NCBI GenBank assembly: GCA_001822655.1
Contig: MHRX01000026.1
Location: 1 to 10,815, forward strand
Direction: 5' to 3'
Source of the DNA: Candidatus Taylorbacteria bacterium RIFCSPLOWO2_01_FULL_45_15b
GTDB taxonomy: Bacteria; Patescibacteriota; Minisyncoccia; Phycocordibacterales; 01-FULL-45-15b
DNA: 10,815 nucleotides
Position numbers and translations under genes: made by a program
Notes under the pieces: model-generated
The model's input: the letters and a program-made list of their open reading frames with translations, nothing else
Database searches by the model: none
Told to the model about the DNA's origin: nothing
In this document: piece after piece, positions 1 to 5,583 of the stretch
Layout of the letters: each line of letters opens with the position of its first letter
Position numbering within the stretch: position 1 is the stretch's first letter

Positions 1-120
1 GTGGTGTCGCTTCCGCTACGAAACTTCTGTGCGTTAGTGAGGGACGGCGCTCACCCCTTCGCCACGGACGCCCTAGCGGAAATGCCCGAGGACGAATCAG
101 AAGACACTGTGCTTGCCCCT
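1..120. other. GC-rich non-coding stretch with nested inverted repeats
   Basis: No convincing gene was found here. The sequence is clearly GC-richer than the restriction operon beside it and contains nested complementary segments. GTGTC at 4-8 pairs with GACAC at 103-107. Inside that, TTCCGCTA at 11-18 pairs with TAGCGGAA at 74-81. Inside that again, either GTGAG 37-41 pairs with CTCAC 50-54 or GGCG 46-49 pairs with CGCC 60-63. A strong hairpin follows at 121-149. This could be the 3' part of a structured RNA on the plus strand, or the end of a gene cut by the window edge. One plus frame stops at 35-37. I could not match it to tmRNA, SRP RNA or RNase P RNA. Confidence 0.3.
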
Positions 121-155
121 GAAGCCCGCGTGAGTACACGTCGGGCTTCTTCCCA
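121..155 (+). terminator. Strong hairpin, possible plus-strand terminator
   Basis: GAAGCCCG at 121-128 pairs with CGGGCTTC at 142-149. The stem continues with CGTG and CACG around an AGTA loop, leaving one bulged T, for about 12 base pairs. The pyrimidine-rich TTCTTCCC that follows is a weak U-tract substitute. It would end whatever enters from the left edge of the window. Confidence 0.45.
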
Positions 156-169
156 CCCAATGCGCGCAC

Positions 170-208
170 AAACCCCCGCCGTTAGGCACCCGAGGGGAAC
201 GGCGGGGG
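170..208 (-). terminator. Hairpin downstream of the restriction operon, likely terminator
   Basis: An 11-bp perfect inverted repeat, CCCCCGCCGTT at 173-183 and AACGGCGGGGG at 198-208, has a 14-nt loop. Read on the minus strand it lies about 30 bp after the endonuclease stop codon and is followed by TTTGTG. That fits a GC-rich intrinsic terminator with a short U-run for the three-gene restriction-modification operon. Confidence 0.55.
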
Positions 209-239
209 CTCCCTGCGAGAAAGCAAGCCCGTCAAAGAC

Positions 240-1802
240 TTACAACCCAGACCGAAATGAAGCAAGAATCTCTTTCGTGTGCGTTTCCATATCGTGGAAG
301 TTTTCTTTTCTAACCGTGGTCTCCACAAACTCTTTGAGAGGGTATGCCTTGATATGTACTTTTCCGCCGTCACGTTGATGTTTAACCAGTGAATACTCAA
401 AGAACTCACGCGTATCTTGATGTATCATCGGTGCGACAAGTGATAGATATTTCTTTGGGCGGCTTTTGAACTCCTCGCTAGAACCTAGATGCCGAATAAC
501 CGAAGTAGTTTCGTTATTTAACATCTGGTCACGGTTGCGAATTAGCGTGACTTCAATCAACCAATACGCATCGGGAGAATATACATCAATATCACCTCTG
601 CCTCCGGGGGCGTGAGAGTAAGGCTTGCCGACATGGTCGGCCTTGTAGTTAGGACGGATATAGAACTCATCCCCGTATTTAATCGCTATCAAAATGCTAA
701 TGTAAAACTCAAGTTTGAGGGGGTCTGGAATCTCGTTAAACTCTGCAATCGGACCCTTCCCGCTTTGGAGAGAATCGAGACTCTGACAAATTATCTTCTC
801 GGTAATTCCGTAAGAACTGATTATCGCAGAAATCTTGTTGGTATACTCAGCACCATCAATTTTGTCAGACTTGCGATACTTCTCAACAATGCCAAAAAAT
901 AGATCGTCAGCCTTGTCCAACGCTTCAAAATATCTATTCGGGTTACTCTTCTCCTCTTCAGTTAGCACAAAATCAACACTCAACAGTTCCTTGATATAAT
1001 CCAGTTTGCTCTCGTTTGTCTGAATCAACTTTTTCCCCGCATAGCGTATGCTAATAAAACCGGAGATAAGCATGAGTCGGCGGACTACATCAGGATAATC
1101 ATCCGTAACTGTGGCAATTTTATTGGTCACCCCGTATTCTTTCTTAACAAAACGATATGCTTGAATGGGAGTATTAAACTTGTTTTTAGAAAGCAAAGTA
1201 AGAAGCTCGGCAACATCACCGTTTTTACTAAACATGAGAGGAACGAATTGCTCATAGCTTAACGATTTACCCTCCTCTCGTAGAGCGAGTAGCGCCTGTA
1301 AGGCGAAACGAAAGAAGTTGAAATCATTGCTCACATTACGATAGGGAGATTTTCGATTGTATTTCATTGCTTGTACGGAAAAGGCTTCTTGCTCGTCAAC
1401 GTCTCCTTTTACAAGTCTTTTTGCCATTCGTGAAAGTTTGAGCGGTTTTTCGTATTGAGCGTACACGAATCCAAGTTCCGACAAAGTTCGCATATACGTC
1501 CAGAAACGAGAAGCGTATCCTCTAGGGAAACCACCATCGGCGTTTCGAGTTGAGTTCACTTCAATTGCACTTTCTTTTATCTTTTCAATCGTTGTCGAAT
1601 TAGTAATATGAATCCTTGAACTGGAAACTTCGCCAACTAAATATAGGTGCGAGACAATCTTCAAAAGATTTTCGTCATTCAGGACTGTTCCCTCAAACTC
1701 CGACAATCGCAAAAGTATCCCACGATACCGTTCAGGGTTTCTTACGGCAGTTTCAAATGCCATCTGTTTGTACTCCGCCTCTCGTCTTTGTCGTTTCTTC
1801 AT
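240..1802 (-). CDS. AlwI-family type IIS restriction endonuclease
   Basis: This 520-aa protein is a probable DNA endonuclease cutting at a fixed distance from an asymmetric site, as do AlwI and its relatives MlyI, PleI and BstNBI. The C-terminal third carries a PD-(D/E)XK-like core: E365 in a helix, GGRGDIDVY with D404 and D406, then WLIEVTL with E417. The conserved tail motifs RDQ (424-426) and NE...VIRHL (about 430-439) follow. That combination is what I recognise as the AlwI family. The N-terminal 340 residues are mostly helical and presumably bind DNA. The gene is last in its operon, its ATG overlapping the preceding methyltransferase stop as ATGA, so methylation is made before cutting. 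No controller-protein gene is visible. The AlwI site is GGATC; whether this enzyme shares it is inference. The protein appears full length. Confidence 0.85.
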   Translation of the reverse strand: MKKRQRREAEYKQMAFETAVRNPERYRGILLRLSEFEGTVLNDENLLKIVSHLYLVGEVSSSRIHITNSTTIEKIKESAIEVNSTRNADGGFPRGYASRFWTYMRTLSELGFVYAQYEKPLKLSRMAKRLVKGDVDEQEAFSVQAMKYNRKSPYRNVSNDFNFFRFALQALLALREEGKSLSYEQFVPLMFSKNGDVAELLTLLSKNKFNTPIQAYRFVKKEYGVTNKIATVTDDYPDVVRRLMLISGFISIRYAGKKLIQTNESKLDYIKELLSVDFVLTEEEKSNPNRYFEALDKADDLFFGIVEKYRKSDKIDGAEYTNKISAIISSYGITEKIICQSLDSLQSGKGPIAEFNEIPDPLKLEFYISILIAIKYGDEFYIRPNYKADHVGKPYSHAPGGRGDIDVYSPDAYWLIEVTLIRNRDQMLNNETTSVIRHLGSSEEFKSRPKKYLSLVAPMIHQDTREFFEYSLVKHQRDGGKVHIKAYPLKEFVETTVRKENFHDMETHTKEILASFRSGL

Positions 1803-2713
1803 GTATTTTCGTAGTTAGTCACAAGAACTTCTTTTATCTTTTTCTTGCCGTTGTTGTGGTAGTTAATGTAATTACTCTTTATATCCTGTACATTGTATTT
1901 CCCCATCCAATCTAACAACAAGTCATTCTTATCTCCGTTATAGTGCGTTACGTTAGACAAGGCAAATCTAACACCCTCCGAGTGGAGTTTGTCAATCAAC
2001 TTGAGCAAGTCAGATTCTGCAGTTCTGTCCCAAAACTTGTTATACTCACTTGAAGCGATTAGATAAGGAGGGTCGAGGTAGACAAAATCATTCCGTGAAA
2101 TTTTTTTATTAGAGAAAAAAGACCGGAAATCCTTCGCGGTCAACTCAATACGTTTGTCTCCCACAAACTCAAAATAAGTATTCAGTGCCGAAACGACATT
2201 TTTGTTGAAATCCACATTACCTACGGGTAAATTGAACTTGCCCCCGCCGTTAAATCGGAGCATTCGATTGAACCCGTAGATGAGTAAAACGTATAAGATT
2301 AAGGGGTCATTCTCTCTTTCGTTGTTAACACATGCCCGTAATTTCTCGTAACCCTCTTTATTGAACCTTGCAAAATATGTTTTCTTCCACTGCTCTTTCA
2401 GCGAACTAGGAACTATATCTTCCTTGTAAGACCTTGAAAGTCCATATTTTTGAGTTATCTTTTCTACCGCCCTAAAAAATGCACTGGGATTTGACGCACT
2501 CTTGATTAAAAGATTGTGTATTGCAACGAGGTGCTTGTTTACATCATTTAAGAAATACTTTTTTGCGGTGATATTCAAGAATACTGTACCACCACCAACA
2601 AATGGCTCAAAAAAGGTGTTCACCTCCTTGGGGAAGAAGTTGACCAACTGATTCATCAACTTATATTTATCTCCAACATAAAACAGTGGAGACCTTTTAA
2701 CACTTGTTGTCAT
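1799..2713 (-). CDS. D12-class (Dam-like) DNA adenine N6-methyltransferase
   Basis: This 304-aa protein transfers a methyl group from S-adenosylmethionine to adenine in DNA, presumably protecting one strand of the site cut by the neighbouring endonuclease. Motif order is that of D12/Dam enzymes. Motif X is SPLFYVGDKYKL (8-19), the SAM-binding motif I is FEPFVGGGTVFLN (35-47), the segment FNRMLRFNGGGKFNLPVG (148-165) is typical of Dam relatives, the catalytic motif IV is YLDPPY (212-217), and ALSN (251-254) is followed by KEVLVTNY near the end. It overlaps both neighbours by ATGA, so all three genes are probably translationally coupled. Length and motifs look intact. Asymmetric type IIS sites usually need one methyltransferase per strand, which fits its pairing with the gene upstream. 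Confidence 0.9.
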   Translation of the reverse strand: MTTSVKRSPLFYVGDKYKLMNQLVNFFPKEVNTFFEPFVGGGTVFLNITAKKYFLNDVNKHLVAIHNLLIKSASNPSAFFRAVEKITQKYGLSRSYKEDIVPSSLKEQWKKTYFARFNKEGYEKLRACVNNERENDPLILYVLLIYGFNRMLRFNGGGKFNLPVGNVDFNKNVVSALNTYFEFVGDKRIELTAKDFRSFFSNKKISRNDFVYLDPPYLIASSEYNKFWDRTAESDLLKLIDKLHSEGVRFALSNVTHYNGDKNDLLLDWMGKYNVQDIKSNYINYHNNGKKKIKEVLVTNYENT

Positions 2714-4038
2714 TTTACTTTTGTCACAAAAAGAAACTCCTTGTGATTATTAAAGTCTGTGTTTCCGGCGTTGAAATGTCTGTAATCCTTCTCAAAAACT
2801 TTTGTTTCTCCTTTTTCGGCCAAGATACTCTCAATTTCGGTGTGGGTAATCTTGTTGAGTGATGAACTACTTTTTGAAGTATAGGTGTTATTGTACGAAA
2901 CAACCAAGAACTTTGCGTTCAGGTCTTTGACCAATTCTGCCAGTTTTTCCTTCGCGGAAATACGACAGTAATCGCTCATGTTTTCTTCTACAGGTTTGAG
3001 TGCTGTCCCATATAACTTTGGCTTGTCCCATTTAACCAAAGTTTCGAGTAGATGATAAAAGCGGCTATATTGTCGTGAATTATAAGGCGGGTCAATGTAC
3101 ACAATGTCTGTTTTTATTCTCTTGGCTAAAAGATTTGCATCTTCTCTGTATATCTCTACATTTTCAACCAGAATTGGAACCGGAGATCGCATCGCGAAAG
3201 TATCATCCACCAAAACTTTCTTGAAATATGCGTCATAGTGGCCAACAGTATTAGCGATTTTATCCACCGCATATAACAAAGAGGTGATTAACACATGATA
3301 CTCCCTTTCAGTTAGTTCGGTTTTTCTCTTTTCGATGTCATCTCGGACAAAGCCGATAATCCTTGCGGAACTTCGGCTAAAGTACTTACCACCGAAGTTT
3401 TTGGAGAAATAGCTATCCGTTAGGTCTTTTCCGTTAATACGATTATATCCTTCAATAATGCGGTCGGTTTTCCCTCTGTCCCAGTCTCCTTTATCAAAAA
3501 ATGCCTTGTAGACAGTATGGTTAGAGTACAGAAAATCATTCAGAATAATGTTCTTAAAACGTGTAGCCGCTTTTGCGGATACCACGCCAGTGCCAGCAAA
3601 AATATCCGTGAATGAATTACCACTACACTCTTTCTCTAAAATAGAGAAAATCCAGTCCGCCAATTTGTACTTGTTACCGATATATCTCCGGTTTTGTAGT
3701 TCAAAAGAATTTTCTTCCTTACTCGAAAGTGGCAAAGTGGCCTGATTGCCCGACTTCTCGTGTTCATAAAATCTCTTAACCAACGCAACTGATGCCACAA
3801 TTTGTAGGGCTTTGGCCTGTCCAATTCCGGCAAACTTTCGCAAATCATCTACAGAGATACTCAAAAAGTCCTTGCCGGACTTTTGAATAACTTGTTTTGC
3901 AAGTTCTTGAACATTTTTCCCTTGTATTCCACTACCCAACACAATAGCCAAAAGTTCGCTTTTGGATAATGCTTCTGGTCCTTTCGCAAGAAATCTCTCT
4001 CTTGGACGACTGTCTTTCGGTAAGTCTTTAATTTTCAT
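2710..4038 (-). CDS. RadC N-terminal HhH domain fused to D12-class DNA adenine methyltransferase
   Basis: This 442-aa protein has two parts. Residues 1-95 match the RadC N-terminal (UPF0758) region: MKIKDLPKDSRPRERFLAKG, then GPEALSKSELLAIVLGSG, and the helix-hairpin-helix GIGQAKALQI (71-80). The JAMM/MPN domain that normally follows in RadC is absent. After a short linker (96-115) comes a D12 adenine methyltransferase with motif X RYIGNKYKL (118-126), SAM motif I DIFAGTGVV (145-153), catalytic DPPYNSRQY (316-324) and FLVVSYNN (377-384). It heads the restriction operon and probably methylates the second strand of the endonuclease site. The HhH part probably adds non-specific DNA contacts (inference). 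The start at 4038 is supported by an in-frame TAG just upstream. No good Shine-Dalgarno is present; a -10 box 9 nt upstream suggests a nearly leaderless message. Confidence 0.9.
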   Translation of the reverse strand: MKIKDLPKDSRPRERFLAKGPEALSKSELLAIVLGSGIQGKNVQELAKQVIQKSGKDFLSISVDDLRKFAGIGQAKALQIVASVALVKRFYEHEKSGNQATLPLSSKEENSFELQNRRYIGNKYKLADWIFSILEKECSGNSFTDIFAGTGVVSAKAATRFKNIILNDFLYSNHTVYKAFFDKGDWDRGKTDRIIEGYNRINGKDLTDSYFSKNFGGKYFSRSSARIIGFVRDDIEKRKTELTEREYHVLITSLLYAVDKIANTVGHYDAYFKKVLVDDTFAMRSPVPILVENVEIYREDANLLAKRIKTDIVYIDPPYNSRQYSRFYHLLETLVKWDKPKLYGTALKPVEENMSDYCRISAKEKLAELVKDLNAKFLVVSYNNTYTSKSSSSLNKITHTEIESILAEKGETKVFEKDYRHFNAGNTDFNNHKEFLFVTKVK

Positions 4039-4047
4039 ATTGCATCC

Positions 4048-4056
4048 ATTCTAGCA
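4048..4056 (-). promoter_or_regulatory. Extended -10 promoter of the restriction-modification operon
   Basis: Minus-strand TGCTAGAAT is an extended -10 element (TG-N-TAGAAT, one mismatch to TATAAT). It ends 9 nt before the ATG at 4038, so transcription would start about 0-3 nt upstream of the start codon. No good -35 hexamer is seen, as expected for an extended -10 promoter. Confidence 0.55.
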
Positions 4057-4067
4057 TCTTTTCTAAC

Positions 4068-4096
4068 AAAAACAGCCGCTGACCTCGACTGTTTTT
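4068..4096 (-). terminator. Weak hairpin between the small gene and the restriction operon
   Basis: AAAAACAG and CTGTTTTT form an 8-bp inverted repeat with a 13-nt loop. Both outer flanks are A/T runs, so it could act in either direction. On the minus strand it lies about 50 bp after the small gene at 4147-4368 and just before the operon promoter, a sensible place for a terminator. The long loop and low GC content make this uncertain. Confidence 0.35.
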
Positions 4097-4146
4097 ATGC
4101 CTCGCTATTGATATTCCGCAAATTTTTCCTTACGGATTTCATTCAA

Positions 4147-4368
4147 TTAGCTTGTTATTCGTCTTTTTAATGCTTCTCGTATGGAGTCAACCCCCTGTTG
4201 TTCTTTAAAAGTACTCCACTCCATATCACTCCTCCCCGGAAACTTCACAGCGTAGCGTTTTTCCAATGTTTCCATTAGGGTATCACCACGAATCCTTCGA
4301 AGTCTTCCCATCTCGGTACGAGCTGCGTGTCCAGGCATATTTGTCGCGTTTGTATCAAGTTTTGGCAT
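4147..4368 (-). CDS. Small hypothetical protein upstream of the restriction operon
   Basis: This 73-aa protein is not a named family to me. It is basic and probably helical: an N-terminal RTEMGRLRRIRGDTLMETLEKRY segment split by no obvious domain boundary, then KFPGRSDMEW and a C-terminal KEQQGVDSIREALKRR helix. The composition looks like real protein, and it is the only sensible gene in the interval. It lies between a terminator-like hairpin upstream and the restriction operon downstream on the same strand, about 110 bp from the first methyltransferase. It has no DNA-binding helix-turn-helix that I can name, so a controller-protein role cannot be claimed. The start is uncertain: ATG at 4368 is preceded by an extended -10-like box 8 nt away, and an internal ATG at codon 11 is possible. 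Confidence 0.55.
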   Translation of the reverse strand: MPKLDTNATNMPGHAARTEMGRLRRIRGDTLMETLEKRYAVKFPGRSDMEWSTFKEQQGVDSIREALKRRITS

Positions 4369-4376
4369 GGCTTGTC

Positions 4377-4385
4377 TTTATCTCA
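4377..4385 (-). promoter_or_regulatory. Possible extended -10 of the small gene
   Basis: Minus-strand TGAGATAAA (TG-N-GATAAA, four of six matches to TATAAT) ends 8 nt before the ATG at 4368. The geometry copies that of the restriction operon and of the polyprenyl synthetase gene, with almost no leader. Confidence 0.3.
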
Positions 4386-4420
4386 TTAATTTTGATAAGT
4401 ATCGACCTATTCCAAAACAC

Positions 4421-4450
4421 AAAAGCGGGACACCCTTCGGTCCCGCTTTT
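4421..4450. terminator. Bidirectional rho-independent terminator
   Basis: AAAAGCGGGAC at 4421-4431 and GTCCCGCTTTT at 4440-4450 form a perfect 11-bp stem with the loop ACCCTTCG. The A-run and T-run at its ends make it work on both strands. It separates the restriction island from the decayed mobile zone to its right. Confidence 0.8.
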
Positions 4451-4772
4451 GGTCAGATATTATGCGTGATCGAAGGTGATAGTCGTCTCGGTTCAAAAGC
4501 AAAAAATTGTTGTTGAACCCTCGATGATATGTCTCGTTTGAGATTTTGAAATCTGTGGTAATTATGAATGATGCAATTCAAAAAGTCAAATTGATGTTGC
4601 GATAAAAAATCACCCTCGCCCCGCTTTTCCATTACTGACTTAAAAAACACGCGCGCATTCTTAAGAAAAAATGGAAAAGGAAAGCGGGGCGAGGGAGGCC
4701 GCCGAGTCCGCGAGGCGGGGACGCCGTAGCGAAGCGGAGGCGTATCGGCGAGTCGGCGAGCCGCAGTGGTTG
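4451..4772. other. Gene-poor palindromic stretch
   Basis: I see no convincing gene here. The left half is AT-rich and featureless. The right half (about 4690-4765) is very GC-rich, with repeated CCGCCGAG, GGCGAGTCGGCGAG and ACGCC/GGCGT motifs able to fold several ways. A 107-codon minus frame spans the interval, but its proline- and arginine-rich start simply follows the GC-rich repeat, and it has no family resemblance. Confidence 0.5.
4613..4695 (-). repeat. Long imperfect inverted repeat, possible terminator of the recombinase remnant
   Basis: The 21-bp left arm (4613-4633, CCCTCGCCCCGCTTTTCC and three more bases) matches the complement of 4670-4695 apart from a 5-bp TTTCC duplication in the right arm. 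The loop holds the palindrome TTCTTAAGAA. On the minus strand the hairpin lies about 80 bp past the recombinase stop and is followed by TGATTTTTTATC, so it may be a large intrinsic terminator, or the end of a lost element. Confidence 0.6.
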
Positions 4773-5290
4773 TCATTCTTCGGCTAGGTTTTGTTTGAAA
4801 TAGGTTCTAACTTGGTCGTATAATGTAGCCCGAATAAAACTTGTGTCAGAAGAAGCGAATTTTTCCCGCGCGGCGCGAAGCGCCGCGTATGCAGGAGAAG
4901 GATTTTCTCGGACTTTTTTGTCGTGCAGAGTGAGGTTCGATCCGAAGATTTTCTGCTTGCCCGTTCGTAGACTTGGCGAAGTCGGGGAGAGAGGTTTTTT
5001 GGAGGGGAGGTCGTTCCTTTTAGCCGTTTTCTCAAGGGTTGAAGCGGTTTCAACCCATTCTCGCATAGGTTCGATCCACGAAGTGGCATCTCTTTCCAAT
5101 CTCTCAATTTTCTCTTCAAAACTTTTCTTTTCAGAGAAAAGTTTTGAACGTTCTCGCAGGTAAGTTTCTCGGTCAATATCTTGAGCGAGATAGATATCAA
5201 GCAGTCTTTGGATCTTTTCGGAAATAGCAGAAACCCTGTTTCTTAAATTCGTTCCGCGATTTCTGATTGCTCATAAAGCCTCAGAAAAAT
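4773..5290 (-). pseudogene. C-terminal remnant of a site-specific serine recombinase
   Basis: One minus frame stays open for 165 codons from an in-frame TGA at 5271-5273 to the TGA at 4773-4775. It reads as a coiled-coil segment (VSAISEKIQRLLDIYLAQ, then DIDRETYLRERSKLF and EEKIERLERDATSW), followed by IEPMREWV, KKIFGSNL-like QKIFGSNLTL and AYAALRAA. This is the C-terminal pattern I associate with large serine recombinases of Parcubacteria-type genomes. Upstream, fragments such as ELKDFSEAL and LYEQSEIAER fall in different frames, and another in-frame TGA lies at 5301-5303, so frameshifts and stops have broken the gene. The catalytic serine domain and zinc ribbon are missing. It is most likely a dead trace of integrase activity, which fits the accessory nature of the island on its left. 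Confidence 0.6.
5115..5148. repeat. 13-bp perfect inverted repeat inside the recombinase remnant
   Basis: TTCAAAACTTTTC at 5115-5127 and GAAAAGTTTTGAA at 5136-5148 surround the 8-nt loop TTTTCAGA. It falls in the coiled-coil coding segment of the remnant and may be coincidental to its Lys/Phe/Glu-rich codons. Confidence 0.6.
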
Positions 5291-5370
5291 CTTTCAGCTC
5301 TCAAGGCATTTTTGAAGAAAGAAGGGTACGCACTCACTGCAGAAAGGCGGATCAACATCTTCGTGATTTA

Positions 5371-5470
5371 CTGACGTTCGCCGATTGAGTTAATACCGGA
5401 GTACCCAAAAAGGCCATGGTTATCAACACATTTTGGCTGCATGATTCTTAACCTAATACACGAACGTCAG
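5371..5470. mobile_element. MITE-like 100-bp element with TA target duplication
   Basis: The element starts with CTGACGTTCG and ends with CGAACGTCAG, a perfect 10-bp terminal inverted repeat, and is exactly 100 bp long. TA flanks it on both sides (5369-5370 and 5471-5472), as expected for a TA-targeting IS630/Tc1-mariner transposase. The similarity continues inward: counting from each end, positions 14-16 (ATT) and 19-23 (GTTAA) also match, giving 18 of 23. It encodes nothing. It lies just beyond the broken 5' part of the recombinase remnant. Alternatives are a recombinase binding site or a simple hairpin. Confidence 0.45.
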
Positions 5471-5488
5471 TAGTAATGAAAGATGTCT

Positions 5489-5511
5489 CTGCAGGTGCCC
5501 TGCAGTTTTTT
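5489..5511 (+). terminator. Orphan rho-independent terminator
   Basis: CTGCAGG at 5489-5495, a TGC loop, CCTGCAG at 5499-5505 and six Ts make a textbook plus-strand terminator. No plus-strand gene lies upstream for over 5 kb, so it serves either a small RNA, a lost gene, or antisense transcription across the recombinase remnant. Confidence 0.7.
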
Positions 5512-5583
5512 ATTATTCGATGATTTTTTGAACTTTCTTCTAAGACTTGGTGAAAGGTCAAGCTTTTGATAGCTTGTTTATAT

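Noticed and set aside
1..378. 125-codon plus-strand open frame starting at the window edge
   Set aside because: It runs 139 bases into the well-supported endonuclease gene on the other strand, crosses two strong hairpins, and resembles no family. The GC-rich sequence alone explains the lack of stops.
4147..4368. Controller (C) protein of the restriction system
   Set aside because: The small protein is in the right place, but it shows no helix-turn-helix of the C-protein type and no operator repeats are visible before the operon.
4453..4776. 107-codon minus frame starting by ATGA overlap with the recombinase remnant
   Set aside because: It begins in a GC-rich repeat, encodes a Pro/Arg-rich then Phe-rich composition, crosses a large inverted repeat, and runs almost into the terminator. 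The overlap looks accidental.
4784..5200. 138-codon minus frame overlapping the recombinase remnant
   Set aside because: The alternative frame at 4773-5270 carries the recombinase-like motifs; this one has no recognisable features.
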